This document shows positions 45,694-57,640 of a stretch of DNA of 64,000 bases, piece by piece (positions within the stretch are counted from its first letter, which is position 1; the number at the start of each line of letters is the position of its first letter). Position numbers and translations under genes: made by a program. This DNA is from Lotus japonicus (lineage: Eukaryota; Streptophyta; Magnoliopsida; Fabales; Fabaceae): assembly GCF_012489685.1 (NCBI RefSeq), contig NC_080042.1, forward strand, positions 59,997,069 to 60,061,068. Direction: 5' to 3'. The notes beneath the pieces were generated by a model. The model ran no database searches. It worked only from the letters and a program-made list of their open reading frames with translations, and had not been told where the DNA came from.

Positions 45694-46250
45694 TGAAGGT
45701 TTGTGAATATTTTTTGTACTAGCAATTTTCTCTGCTTGTGGTATTTGCTAAGAGCGGTGAAGCCAATAATGTATATAATTGAACTTTGAATGCAAAATAT
45801 TGAACCTTTCTCAATGGCAATTTAATATTACATTTTGTTTATTGAAGAAATTAGCAGTGCCACAAACAATGGACTGTGCCAAAACAAAGAGTAATAAATC
45901 ATGCTTCTCTGTACTAGAAGATCTCAAACATGCACTTCACATGCGTTTGCAGATTAAGGCCGTGAAGAGTCACTCAAAGTCTCAAAGTACCTTGGTCTTC
46001 CAACATTTTCAGTTGTAGTTAATTAGTTAGTTGGTTAGTTACAATACTTTGTGATGGTTGCCTCTCAAACTTGCTCTGTTGTCTTTGTAATTCTATAATT
46101 ATATTTTCAATTAGACAGGAAATTTTTAATCCCTATTAGCCAAGTATATTTGGAGGATCCTAGAGAGAGTGGATTCACTTTATCGAAATGCTATGAGGCA
46201 AGGTATTTTCCAAAAACTGACATAGCCCTGTCTGGGTGAGTTATTGAGTT
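45694..46250 (+). repeat. ABCC 3' region and LINE-derived scraps
   Basis: After the ABCC 3' UTR, the + frame near 45948 reads LQIKAVKSHSK, like the LINE RT segment before the YLGLP motif. Near 46170-46235 pieces such as LSKCYEARYFPKTDIALSG resemble the segment further along LINE ORF2 (compare KARYFPRTSFIDSN in the LINE at 46821-48426). The two are about 180 bases apart, so an internal deletion is implied. Confidence 0.45.
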
Positions 46251-46777
46251 ATAGCATAAATGCTTAGCAAGTTGAGAGAGATTAGGTAAGTAGGTTATGG
46301 TTTATATATAAATTCGTGATACATAAACTACAGTAGGTGTTTGGATACCTATTTTTATGGCCGATTCAGACCGCCACAAAGTGAAAAACGTGAAGAAAAA
46401 AAGTATTTTGTGGTGGTTTAAAACCGCTAAACTGCCACAAACATAGGTGTCCGAGGTATTTATCACTGTAAAGTGGTTTTGTTATACATAAGTTGCTTTG
46501 AGCTTATTATCGTTGTTCATATTAGCTATAAATAAGAGTGTGTATTTGTCTATAACTTATTTTCTTGTTATTTCAATAAGTTTCACAAATTAACTTATGA
46601 ATTAGCATTTGTATAATATGTGTTTATTATGCAATACGTATAACAGGGTACAGTGCCAGCTTTTCCCCGGATTCCTTTTTATCTGTTAGAATTTTATGAG
46701 TTTTCGTTTAATTTATTTATCATTTTTAAAACTTCAATAGTTCATTATTAATTAAATAATCAATTATGTCATAGCGA
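46251..46777. other. Intergenic DNA before the LINE
   Basis: A weak inverted similarity (GGATACCTATTTTTATGGC near 46340, GCCACAAACATAGGTGTCC near 46435) may be a small decayed MITE. Nothing else was recognised. Confidence 0.3.
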
Positions 46778-46820
46778 TTATACGTCTAACTTTTTTTTTG
46801 ACAGTCAAACAAGATATTCA

Positions 46821-48426
46821 TTAATTAGAAAGGGACATAATGTCCTTGAGTACACTTTGTTGAATACAGAAAGGAGTAACACCAACCCAAATACCATCAT
46901 TATGAGACAAGGAGTACTGGGATAAATCATGTGCCACACTATTGGCATTTCTACTAACATGAGAAATGGAAAAATTTTGTAACAAACTCCTTAGACCAGC
47001 AATATTCTGCAGTATATATCCCAAGTAAGAACCATGAGACACATTGCTATGGATTGCATCAACCAACGTTTTACAATCAGATTCCATAATGAAAGAAGTA
47101 TAACCATGCTCCAAAGCAAATTGCATTCCAAACTTGATAGCACAGGCCTCAGCATATTCTGGTCCAAAATCAGCCACTAATTTCCTTGTTGCAGCAGCAA
47201 TAACATTCCCATAATAGTTCCTCACAACCATAGCCAAGCCCCAAGAAGGTCCAGATCCCGCTGCGTCCACATTCATTTTAAGAACTCTGAATGGTGGTGC
47301 TTTCCATACCTGGCATGCACGAAGGGAAGGATCTCTTACAGGAACAACCACTTGTTTTTGCGTTGTCTGGTACGAGTTCAGGGCCTCCAATGCCTGTTGT
47401 ACAACTTCAAATTCTGCACTGCTCTTTCCCTCAAAACATAGAGCATTTCGAGCATTCCATATGTAATAGCAAAAGGTAGCCAAAATTTCTCCCACTTCCT
47501 TTGGTGCAGACAGTAAAATGGTATGACACCATGCCTGAAAAGTTTGGTCCTCATTGCTTGGCCAAGAGAAACCTAAGGGAGACAAAAACCAAACCCTTCT
47601 CACCCAAGGACAGTCCCTCAAAGCATGTTCTACAGATTCAGCCACTTGATCACAACGAGGGCAGAAAATTGGAACTTGAACACCCTTATTCCACAATCTC
47701 TTGCGAGTTGGAACAATTCCTTTCAAAACCTTCCACAAAAAATGACCACATCTAGGAATAACCTTCAAATTCCATAAGATCTTCCATACCTCATCCAATG
47801 TAGCCTCTGATGTTGAAGCAGCACTATGAGAATTCCAGGTTCTAATGCAATGATATGCTGATCTCACAGAGAAAAAACCTCTTGGCGTTGCTGCCCATAC
47901 CAACGAGTCATCATTCACATCCGGATTCAAAGGCAAGTTCTCAATCTGAATGGCTTCAAAAGGGAGAAAAATATCACTTAGCGACTCCCTCTTCCACATA
48001 CCCGATGAGTGATCAATCAATTCATATACATGCGTTAAATCACATCCTTCTGGTCTAGGGGACCATAGCTGAAAGCCTTGTTGGTTGGGCAGCCAATTGT
48101 CACCCCATATTCGTACATCCATGCCTTTGCCTATGCGCCAGAATGATCCCTTCTTAACCACCCAAGCAGCCTGGTGGATGCTACGCCATGTGTAGCTGGA
48201 CAAGGATCCCACATTAGAATCAATAAAAGATGTCCGAGGAAAGTATCTTGCCTTCAAAACCTTGTACACCAGAGATTCTTTGCATGTAGAGAGGCGCCAT
48301 CCTTGTTTTGCCAATAAAGCATCATTGAAAGCTTTGAAACTTCTGAAACCCATTCCCCCTTCATTTTTTGGTTGGCATAAGGAATCCCATTTAACCCAGT
48401 GAATTTTCCTCTCACCTTGTTTGCTT
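46821..48426 (-). pseudogene. Outer LINE ORF2, 3' part (zf-RVT and RNase H)
   Basis: This is the C-terminal part of the outer LINE polyprotein, separated from its start by the inner LINE. It resumes with SKQGERKIHWVKWDSLCQP. It has the zinc-binding linker (CPRCDQVAESVEHALRDC) and an RNase H domain with acidic positions in LKMNVDAAGSG, EYAEACAIKFGMQ and IMESDCKTLVDAI, and the final RNANSVAHDLSQY. RNase H would degrade RNA in the RNA:DNA hybrid during replication. The frame is open to the stop at 46821. An intact ORF2 would total about 1370 aa. Confidence 0.9.
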
Positions 48427-51400
48427 TTTTTTTTTTGGTAAGCCAAATAAATATATTGAAATGAAGTACAAGGGGTACTTCAAACCCAATACAACAAGAT
48501 ACAAATAAACAGAAAAAAGATAGCAAGAAAGAAGAGCAAACAGAAACAACAACGCCTCAAACACTAGGCACCCCCCACTCCTACTTGAGGAAAGACATTA
48601 TATACCAAGCCTCATTAAAACCTTGCCAGGAAAAACCACCTTGGGAAAACCTGACGAAGGAAAAAGAGTACCTGCTATATAACATCAAACTGAAACCCCA
48701 AGAAGGAATTCACAATTAAACCCAAAACCCAATTCCGCAGCTTGTAACACATAATGAAGTTCATCCTCTGTTTTGGCAATATCTGATTTACCCAAAGCCA
48801 ATTGATATCACAGTGCGCCTGCAAATTGAGACCAAGCCTTTTAAATCCCATTCTGCCAATTCAAAGGAATACTATCAGAATTATATCCCCCCCATCATCA
48901 TTCCAAACTCGAAGCCTTGGCAACCAGAAGATACAAACCAGTACAAATACCAAAATAAAACCATGGCAGCCCCTCCATTATAAAGATAGCAGACATTCGC
49001 GTGGATTTAATTTCCACTCATACCATGAGTATGAAAAATCATCTAGCCGTGTCCTCAACCACTGCCAAACTGAGACCTGAATCTGTTCTACAGCTTGATT
49101 TTTATCCACTATTCCACCATTAAAAATAACCTTGTTACGCAGACGCCAAATTATCCATATGACTGCCATCCAAATTGAAACTTCACCTAGCTTTTGGGCT
49201 TTGGTTTTCCCAATTGAGGAAAATTGCATCAAGTGAATCTTTGGATCTGGAACTTGAGCACTATAGACACCCAACCAGCCAAGGCATTCATACCATATCG
49301 CCATTGATACAGAGCACGCAAAAAGCAAATGTGAACCAGACTCCTCCTCCAAACCACACAGAGGGCAAGTTGCTTCTGCAGCAGAAACTAAAACATGTCT
49401 CTTGAGCAAATTATCACGGGTCTGAATTCTCCCTAGCAACGCTCTCCATGCAAAAGCTTTAATATTGGAAGGAGCTGGAGCTGTCCAAACCCAACTAAAC
49501 ACAGGATCTGGATCCTCTAAATGTTGTTCCTGCAAGAAAACATAAGCTGAGTTAACAGAATAAATTCCCTCCCCATCTAATTTCCACGTCCATTTATCCT
49601 GCTTGTTTTCGATCAACCGAACACCTTGCAAAGCACCCTGTAGCTCCTCCAACCAAGACAATTCACGGCCCAATAATTTCCTCCTCCACCGAAATTCCCA
49701 TCGCCACTCCCCATTCACCCAATGACCCATATTCATCATTGGCTCTCTTTTTTGACATGACAAATTATACAATCGCCGAAATCGGAGGTCCAAACAACCT
49801 GTTCCCATCCAGTTTTCCCCCCAAAACTGTGTTGCATTACCTTCAAGAACAGTTTTATGCAAGCTGTCCCTGAACCACGGCCAACCGTTGTCTACACCAA
49901 TCGATTAAACATCCTTCCACCAAGATGACTCACCACAAGAGCTGCTGTTTGCCTTTACCACCCTACACCACAAACTGCTAGGCTCGGATAAAAACCTCCA
50001 ATTCCATTTCCCTAAGAGCGCCATGTTGAATAATCTCCAGTCCCTAATGCCAAGACCACCATTAGCCTTAGGTTTGCAAACCTCCGACCATTTAACCCAA
50101 CTAATTTTGTTACCAGCATCAACACCTCCCCATAGAAATCTCCTCATGATTCCAGTGCAGATTGACAGCACTCCCACTGGAATTTTATAAAAGGATAGGA
50201 AAAATAATGGAAGAGCAGATAAAACACTCTGAATAAGACATACCCTTCCTCCAAAAGATATATGTTTCCGTTTCCACAAAGATAGCCTTCCTCTCATTTT
50301 TTTGATGATCGGATCCCATAGCGCCAAGCTTTTCAATCTACCTCCCACTGGTATGCCCAGATACACAAACGGGATGGTCATTAATTTACAATGTAGAATA
50401 GCTGCAAATCTCCCCAAGCAGTCTCGGTTTACTGCCACCCCTGCTAGCTTACTTTTATGAAAATTTACTTTCAGACCAGATATAAGCTCAAAGCATCTAA
50501 GTACACATTTAAGTGTCTGCACATTCTGAATTGTTGCATTACCCACAAACACCGTGTCATCAGCGAATTGTAGCATAGAAATATCAATGTCTGAGTTCCC
50601 TCCAAATGAAAATCCCTTAAATCTCCCCAACCTTACAGCTTGTGAGAAGAGACCGCTAAGACCTTCAGCCACAATTAAAAATAAAAATGGAGCAAGTGGG
50701 TCGCCTTGTCGGAGACCTTTAGTCATCATAAATTCCTCACAAGGACTCCCATTTACTAACACAGACACAGAAGCTGATTTCAGACAACTCATAATCCACT
50801 GAATCCACTTGTTACTGAAATGCATTCTCCCCATCATATATGCTAGGAATTCCCAACTCACTGAATCATAGGCTTTCTCGTAGTCAACTTTAAAGATCAC
50901 TGTGTCCTTCTTCAGTTTCTTTGCTGCATGAAGTACCTCGTTAACCACTACCACACTGTCTAGCATATTCCTCCCACCCAAGAAAGCAAACTGATTCTCA
51001 CTAATCACCTTAGACAACACCCTTTTTAATCTCAATGCCAACACCTTTGAGACCACCTTGTACATACACCCAATCAACGAGATAGGTCTGAAGTCATTTA
51101 AACCAAGAGGAGAATTCACCTTAGGAATCAGAGCAATAAAAGAGGCGTTACTGCCTTTGGGCCACACCCCCCTACTCCAAAAGTCAGCAAGAACCTTCAA
51201 AAAATCAGCTTTCAAAATCCCCCAAAATTTCTGAATGAACTTGAAGTTAAATCCATCCGGGCCAGGACTTTTATCCCCACCACAATCCCAAACAGCCTCC
51301 TTAATTTCTTCCTTGCTAAATTTACCAGTTAACATCAAATTATCCGCATGATTCAAAGTTCTGAACGACACCCCATTCAAATTCGGGCTATCCCACTTTA

Positions 51401-51886
51401 CTGCTGCAAACCGCTGTTCAAAATACATTTTTAGCTCACCCTTCACCTTACTTGTATCCTCCTCCCACGACCCGTCAATCATCAACCCCACAATTGAATT
51501 TGAGCGCCTACGCCAATTAATTAAAGAATGAAAATATTTCGAGTTTTGATCTCCCTCTTTTAACCACTGAGATCTAGACTTCTGATACAACATAGACTCT
51601 TGATGCTTGATAACTGACCAAAACTCACTAGTCAGCAGCCTTCTGGATTCCACCTCTTCGCTGGACAGTCCCGAATCCTCCTCTTTTCGGTCTAAATCAT
51701 TAATTTGCAGCACCAAGTCATTCCTCTTACTCCTCAAGTCCCCAAACACCTCTTTATTCCACTATTTCAGTTTCAATTTCAGCCCTTTCAACCGTTCCTT
51801 AAGCACGAAAGCTCCCCGACCTGTCACAGTATTTTCTGCCCAAGCTCTCTCCACAAATTCAGAAAAGCCAGGGTGCTTATCATTCT
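48427..51886 (-). mobile_element. Inner LINE (lineage without RNase H), 5'-truncated
   Basis: Its 3' tail is the T run at 48427-48438, just beside outer-LINE coding sequence. Its other end lies within about 51876-51886, where outer and inner reading frames share GATAAGCACC. An 3' UTR of about 540 bases separates the tail from the ORF2 stop at 48978. The ORF2 lacks the N-terminal endonuclease, so the element is 5'-truncated. No target duplication was found. Confidence 0.85.
48978..51878 (-). pseudogene. Inner LINE ORF2 (reverse transcriptase), two stops
   Basis: The reading frame starts in the pre-RT region with HPGFSEFVERAW. It has a TAG stop at 51762-51764, then the RT domain in 51749-49905: KSPGPDGFNFKFIQKFW, FRPISLIGCMYK, KAYDSVSWEFL, GLRQGDPLAPFLF and the catalytic FADDTVF. 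A second in-frame stop near 49902-49907 precedes 49862-48978, which holds the zinc-binding linker (CPLCGLEEESGSHLLFAC) and ends with YSWYEWKLNPRECLL without RNase H. Replication by this copy is not possible as it stands, because of the two stops and the missing endonuclease. Confidence 0.9.
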
Positions 51887-54370
51887 TTCAATATGTTGAC
51901 ACAATCCCATAGGCAAAGCAAAGCAACTCATAACATAAGTTGGTATAGCTTGAGCAACAGATTTAATTAAGACTTCCCTACCTGCCATAGAGAGAGCCTT
52001 CTCCTTCCACCCTTTAAGCTTTTTCCATACCCTTTCTTGAACAAAATTGAAAACTTGATTCTTTGATCTACCAACATAGGCCGGTAACCCAAGATACTTA
52101 GATGGAATCTCAACTGCCTTAACTTGTAGTCTCTCCTGAATGGCATGTTTACTTTCTTCTGGCACATTTCGGCTATAAGAGATTTCTGATTTGTCTAAGT
52201 TCACAAGTTGACCTGAAATTTGTTGGTAAGTAGTCAGAACGTCATTCACAACTTCAACCTCCTCTTCTGATGCCCGAAAAAATAAGATACTGTCATCCGC
52301 AAAGAAAAGGTGTGAGACCATTGGAGCTTGAGGCGCTATGCGGATTCCATGGATAGCACTGTCCTCTTGGGCCCTTATCAGAAGACCAGATAAAACTTCA
52401 GCACATAAAATGAAGAGATAAGGGGAAAGAGGATCACCTTGACGCAAACCTCTAGTGGATTTAAAAGAGCAACCTGGCCTCCCATTTAATAGAACAGAAA
52501 AACTTGCAGTTGAGACACAACTCATAATAAGATCCACCATCCGCTGAGGGAAACCCATAGAATAAAGAACAGTACGTAGAAATCCCCATTCAATCCTATC
52601 ATAAGCTTTTGCCATATCTAGTTTCAGACCCACATAACCCTCTCTACCTATAGCACGTTTCCTCATATAGTGAAGAGAGTCAAAAGCAATCAAAGTATTG
52701 TCAGTAATCAATCTCCCTGGAACAAAAGCACTTTGGAAAGGACCCACTATGGACGGAAGTACACATTTCATTCTATTAGCTACCGTCTTTGTTATCAACT
52801 TGAAAATCACATTACAAAGAGAGATGGGGCGAAAGTCTTTGGTGTGCTTTGGTTTTTTAACCTTTGGAATTAAGCACAAGAATGTATGATTAAATCTCTC
52901 TGGACTAAGCCCACCATTCAGCACACCCAAAACAATACCAGCTATTTCCTCCCCTATGGTAGGCCAAAACTTTTGATAAAAGAGAGCCGGGAGGCCATCA
53001 GGACCTGGTGCAGCGGTAGGCTTCATTTGCTGCAAAGCCACATAAACCTCATCATAAGAATAATCACCATCCAACATTTCACGCATAGCTATGGATACCC
53101 GGTTTCTAACCACATCACATGCTTCATCTGCCCCCAAAGGATTTCCAGAAGAGAATAAACACTGATAAAAATCAGCCATAATAGTTGCTATTTCTTCCTC
53201 CTTGTCATGACAAACGCCCTCATCATCCTGAATAGAGTCCACCCAATTCCTCTTTTTCCGTTGAGATGCTTTCTGATGAAAAAATTTAGAATTTTTATCT
53301 CCATGTTTGAGCCACATAGCACGTGACCTTTGTGACCACCAAATTTCTTCACTTTGTAAAAGATCATCCAATCTGTCCTCTAACCTCTTTATATTTGCCA
53401 GCACCCCATCCTCATGCACTCTTTCCTGTAACTCTTGAAGTCTTTCCTTGGTATCCTGTATTTCTTTGGGCACATTCCCAAACCTATTTTTAGCCCACCG
53501 TTTTAAACCCACCAGGCATGAATTAGCTCTATCATAAGCATCAGCTGCACCCGTGTGCCATAAATCATTCAACACGTCTGGACATTCCTCATCTCGCAGC
53601 CAGCATTCTTCAAATCGAAGCACTCGACGCCCACCACCACCCGTACGACGTCTAGGGCAGGTATCAACCGTAAGAGGTAGGTGATCAGATGCATAGTGAG
53701 ATAAGTGGCGTGCTTGTGCTTGTGGAAAAACATCAGCCCACGTGGGAGTCACCACACATCTGTCTAGGCGAGCCATAATCAAATCTTCCCCTTCCTGATT
53801 GTTCCTCCAAGTATATCTATGTCCTTCAAAGCCCATGTCACTCAAATTACAAGTCTGGAGAGCATCTCTAAACATAGCTTGATTTGCAATATTGGGTGCA
53901 GCTCCACCAAATTTTTCCTCCTCTGATAAGGTTAGATTAAAATCACCATAGACCATCCATGATGGATGTGGATGAAGTCCAGCTAAAGTCCTCAGTAATT
54001 GGCATGTAAGGTGCTTTCGCTGCTGCTCTGGATATCCATAGATACCTGTGGCACGCCAAGTCAGAGAGCCATCCTCCAGTGAAACAAGATAATCAATATG
54101 ATTTTGGGAAGTGGACAGCAAAGAAATATTGATATCATCCTTCCATAATAGAGCTAAACCACCAGCTTTCCTGTTTCCTTCTCCCTCACAACCGACAGTG
54201 ATCATGTTTGTTAAACCCATCATTCCACGTAGACGATACATTTCATGGTCTTTCCTCTTTGTTTCCATTAAGAAAAGACAAGTGGGAACTTGTTGTTTGC
54301 AAAGCTCTTTCAGAGCTCGAACTGTACGCCGGTTCCCAAGCCCGCGACAGTTCCAAAATAATGTTTTCAT
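51887..54370 (-). pseudogene. Outer LINE ORF2, 5' part (endonuclease and RT)
   Basis: The frame begins MKTLFWNCRGLGN with the APE-type endonuclease residues Asn7 and Glu36 (METK), YGDFN at about 143 and SDHLPL at about 228. The RT domain follows, with APGPDGLPALFYQKFW near 470, FRPISLCNVIFK, KAYDRIEWGFL, GLRQGDPLSPYLF and FADDS near 715. The frame reaches outer sequence RMIS at about 51887, then runs into the inner LINE. Nothing else in it is broken, so the inner insertion alone disabled it. Its start codon overlaps the ORF1 stop as ATGA. Confidence 0.92.
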
Positions 54371-55866
54371 GGCTGTCGGCGGGGCTGAGAATCAGCCTCC
54401 ACCGATGAAGAGAAGCATTGTTTTTTCCCCAAAGATACCTCTGGAGAAGTTGCAGAACTCATATCTGGACTTTCCAACTGACGCTTGTTACCATCCCTCT
54501 CACCAATTTCCTCTACTGTGGAACTAGACGAAGCTCCCACCCTGCCCATCTTTTTGTAACGTCGTAAAGAGTATTGGGACTTATTTGTTTTTTCATAACA
54601 ACCTGCATCCTCATTCCGTGCACATTTAATTGCATCACGTAACAAACAATGGTCACCATGAGTTGCATTTGAATTTTTAGGAATAGTGGGCCCACATCCA
54701 GACTTCAAGATAGATAATTCTAAATGTTGTTCCACGTCATTTGCATTAGCAGTTATGATCTCCAAATGTTTTGAATTTTTGCCATCCGTTCCCACACATT
54801 CACTAACTGCCACGGTCTCACCATCCACGTCCTCACAACTTGTCTCAACTGCCTTCGGTTTTGGATTGTTCAACTGCAACGCCATCCCAACTTCCGTAGC
54901 ACCACGTTCACGAGCAGAACTCGAAGAGTTATCACCAGCCGCCGCCGTGTTAATCACCTCTGTCCTACCACCTTTCAGGCAATCTGCTCCACCGCCTCTC
55001 CCTGCCACAGTCAAACGTGCGAACCGCTCCAGAATTTCAGGCGATACCACCCTATTAACAGTTCGAGCACCATCAACACCATAACCAGGGTTCGTTGCTG
55101 GCGTCCTCTTTGACGTGACCCTTCTACCAGACATAGATGCTCTCAAGCCCGGTCCATACTTACGGGGTGATTGCGGGTCTTGTGGTTCTCCAGCAACATT
55201 AGTTGGACAGAATTGGTCTCCATGTCCAATCACTCCACAGATGAAACAGAATTGTGGCAATCTTTCATATTTGAAATCAATCCAGAAGACCCCATCTTTG
55301 TGACTTCCTCCATTAATACCAGGCAGTAAGGGCTTCGACACATCCATCTCCACAAGAACCTTGATGATGGTCTTCCTATCTGGTAACTCAAATAAATCGA
55401 CATCAAGAACATCACCAATAGCAGAGCCAACTTTCATGCCCATTTTCAGAGTGCGACAATGAAGAGGCAAGCCCCAAAGTTGAACCCAAATGGCCACCGA
55501 GGAAAAAACCATATCCACCGGTTCCACATGGCGGTTCCATGGCTGAATGAGAAGCCAAGAGTTTCTGAAAACCCATGGAGAGCCCTGCAGAATCCGCTTC
55601 ACATCCTTCTCCTCACCCAAATGGAATAAAAACACCTTACTACTTATTTCCTCCACTCGAAAATCTCTTGGATTACACCAGATATTTCCCAAAGCACTCT
55701 GGAGAGAACCCTTGTGGATTGGCTTATCAGTGAGGAAACGTCCCACTAGACAGTTCTCATACTCCCCAAGAGCTTCAGCAACATCGTCATCATCAAACAC
55801 AATCAGAGAAGCATCCTCCTCTCGAGCAACTTCCTCTTCTTCTAGTAGAGGAGGTTCGTGACTCAT
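54367..55866 (-). CDS. Outer LINE ORF1 protein (DUF4283, CCHC zinc knuckle)
   Basis: This 499-aa ORF1 protein of a plant L1 would bind the element RNA as a nucleic-acid chaperone. An acidic N terminus (about 8-35) is followed by a DUF4283-like RNA-binding region (about 35-170), including LVGRFLTDKPIHK and the conserved SPWVFRNSWLLIQPW and VQLWGLPLHC. A CCHC knuckle CFICGVIGHGDQFC lies at 207-220. The C-terminal half is low-complexity and Ser/Gly-rich with basic patches. The frame is fully open and ends in ATGA, with the last A of ORF1 shared with ORF2. It could still be translated. Confidence 0.9.
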   Translation of the reverse strand: MSHEPPLLEEEEVAREEDASLIVFDDDDVAEALGEYENCLVGRFLTDKPIHKGSLQSALGNIWCNPRDFRVEEISSKVFLFHLGEEKDVKRILQGSPWVFRNSWLLIQPWNRHVEPVDMVFSSVAIWVQLWGLPLHCRTLKMGMKVGSAIGDVLDVDLFELPDRKTIIKVLVEMDVSKPLLPGINGGSHKDGVFWIDFKYERLPQFCFICGVIGHGDQFCPTNVAGEPQDPQSPRKYGPGLRASMSGRRVTSKRTPATNPGYGVDGARTVNRVVSPEILERFARLTVAGRGGGADCLKGGRTEVINTAAAGDNSSSSARERGATEVGMALQLNNPKPKAVETSCEDVDGETVAVSECVGTDGKNSKHLEIITANANDVEQHLELSILKSGCGPTIPKNSNATHGDHCLLRDAIKCARNEDAGCYEKTNKSQYSLRRYKKMGRVGASSSSTVEEIGERDGNKRQLESPDMSSATSPEVSLGKKQCFSSSVEADSQPRRQP

Positions 55867-56061
55867 GACAGAAACCAGTTATAAGTCTCAAGCTTGGTAA
55901 CAGAACCAGACACCAAACACGGAATGAACGGAAGAAAAGTCACGGCAATGGCCGATAAAATCACACGGAATTGAAACGGAGATTACTTTGTTCATGAGTG
56001 TATGTGCTTTTTTCAAAAAGCACGACTGTTGGGGTTTGATTGGTTTTTATACGTCTAACTT

Positions 56062-56787
56062 GAAATAACTCTCATTGATGAGTCAATATAATATGAGAGA
56101 TAAATGACCTATTAGAAATGGATAGTAACTTAAATCCGAGAACGTCAATAATTGTCCTTAACAGTTTTGTTAAACCCTTAAAGTGATAGATATAAAGGAA
56201 CAACCCAAAATTTTACTCTCTCCATTCTTAATTATACGACTCTTTAGAGACATACTTAGTGTTCATCTATTTAATACTAGATTTTATAAATATATATTAT
56301 CATTTTTCATGTATATTTGTTATCTTATCATATACTATATATTATATCCGAAACAAAAAGTGACAACTCTGATAAGTGTTTTTTTTTTTTTACAGTACAA
56401 CTCCGATAAGTGTTGCCCCCTCATTCTATATCTTTCTTCATAAGTTTTCTTCTCATACTATAATTAGTAGGTAGATGATGTTATATTTTTTTTTCTTATT
56501 TTTTAGTAATTTTAATATTAAATAATTTCATTTTTTGAAAATTATTAATTTATTAATATTTCATTTAATAATTATTAATGAAATCAGAATAATTAACAAA
56601 AGTTAATTGTGACTTTTTTCAAAAATAATTATTGAATTAATTTAACATTTAATGGTTTTAATGATATTAGAATAATTAATAAAAGTCAATTGTGTTTTTC
56701 TACCATTAAGATATATGATGACAAAGATTTTTTAAATGATTTGATTATTTTTTATATTACAAAATAAAAAATAATGAATGTAATATA
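56062..56787. other. AT-rich intergenic DNA
   Basis: A Stowaway-like left end may start near 56214 (TACTCTCTCCATTCTTAATT) but no right end was found. No gene is seen. Confidence 0.4.
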
Positions 56788-56820
56788 CTAGTTTATGACC
56801 CGTGCCTTGCACGAGGGAAT
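56788..56820 (-). mobile_element. Helitron 3' terminus (probable)
   Basis: On the minus strand it reads CCTCGTGCAAGGCACGGGTCATAAACTAG, then T. The hairpin CTCGTGC/GCACGGG is followed after about seven bases by CTAG and a host T, as Helitron 3' ends require. The 5' end (TC after a host A) was not located, so the size of the element is unknown. Confidence 0.5.
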
Positions 56821-57169
56821 TTAATTTTGAATGTAAGTTTAAAATTTATTATTTAAATATTGATTAATTTTTATTGGGTAATCAGAGTGTCGTGGTTTGG
56901 TTTTGTTGTATTTCTGCACATTTGTTGTTGTTTATTTTTTATCGAAGCATAAAGTTTTTTTGAGAAAATAAATAGACCATTGCTGGCGTAGGTGTTGCTG
57001 CAAAGCACGATATTTTAGGGCAAATTTATGAGAGTGATATGTGAAAATAGAACAAACTATAAACTAAACTAACAACTTTCGAATAATTGTAAATGCTCGA
57101 CTGTGGTGTAATTGTAATGTAGCTGGAAAAAAACGTGAGGTTAAACTTTAGAACTGTCAAAACGCCTTA

Positions 57170-57430
57170 TTGGTAAAGGGTTAAACCTAAAAACCGTCCC
57201 TGAACTTTGAGCCAGATTTGATTTTCGTCCCTTGCCGGAAAATCTTCCTATGCACGCCTTCAAACTTACGTTTTCTTTTGAAACTATCCTTATCGCCAAT
57301 TTAGCTCCGGTCGCCATGGCCAAGTGTCACTTTTGGCCTACGTGAACATGCCACATCATTTAATGAAATGACGTGTATTTTTTTTTTAAAAAAAAAAATT
57401 TAATTTTAAGTCCCCAAATCTCAGAATGAT
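57170..57430 (+). mobile_element. Possible Mutator-like left terminus
   Basis: GGGTTAAACCTAAAAACCGTCCCTGAACTTTG resembles the 'rest-of-sequence then phrase GTCCCTGAA' style of the Mutator-like ends at 36952 and 34694. The mirrored right end was not found downstream, so this may be truncated. Confidence 0.3.
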
Positions 57431-57494
57431 AATTTCTAACCTCATAATCTTCTTCACCTTCTTCAATCTTCATCATCATTTTCCAGAATCATCC

Positions 57495-57640
57495 CCGAAG
57501 GTTAGCTCAAGTGGTAAGTGCTAGGGGACATAAGGGTTGGGGAGGGGAAGGTCTAGGGTTCGAATCCTGGAAGAAAAATTTGAAGGGATTTTCTAACTTA
57601 CTAACAACTAACCACTAACATTTGCCTATAAAAAAAAAAC
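57495..57640 (+). mobile_element. tRNA-derived SINE
   Basis: GGTTAGCTCAAGTGGTAAGTGC (A box) and CTAGGGTTCGAATCCTGG (B box) are followed by an AT-rich body ending CCTATAAAAAAAAAAC. The A-rich tail is expected for a SINE. Possible target duplications around AATCTTCA are not convincing. Confidence 0.6.

Larger units (their letters stand above)
46793..56046 (-). mobile_element. Full-length L1-type LINE, interrupted by a second LINE
   Basis: The direct repeat TTATACGTCTAACTT (46778-46792 and 56047-56061) flanks the whole unit. The 3' end is the T run at 46793-46799 (a poly(A) tail on the minus strand). The 5' leader at about 55870-56046 is followed by ORF1 (499 codons) and ORF2. Removing the inner LINE leaves about 5.8 kb, the usual size of a complete plant L1. 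The ORFs carry no stops outside the inner insertion, so the copy is young. Confidence 0.93.

Noticed and set aside
48427..51886. One continuous large LINE from 46.8 to 56 kb
   Set aside because: The middle segment belongs to a different LINE lineage with its own T-run tail, and RT motifs occur twice.
55547..55861. Plus-strand 104-aa gene opposite LINE ORF1
   Set aside because: It is a shadow of the ORF1 coding strand with no independent support.
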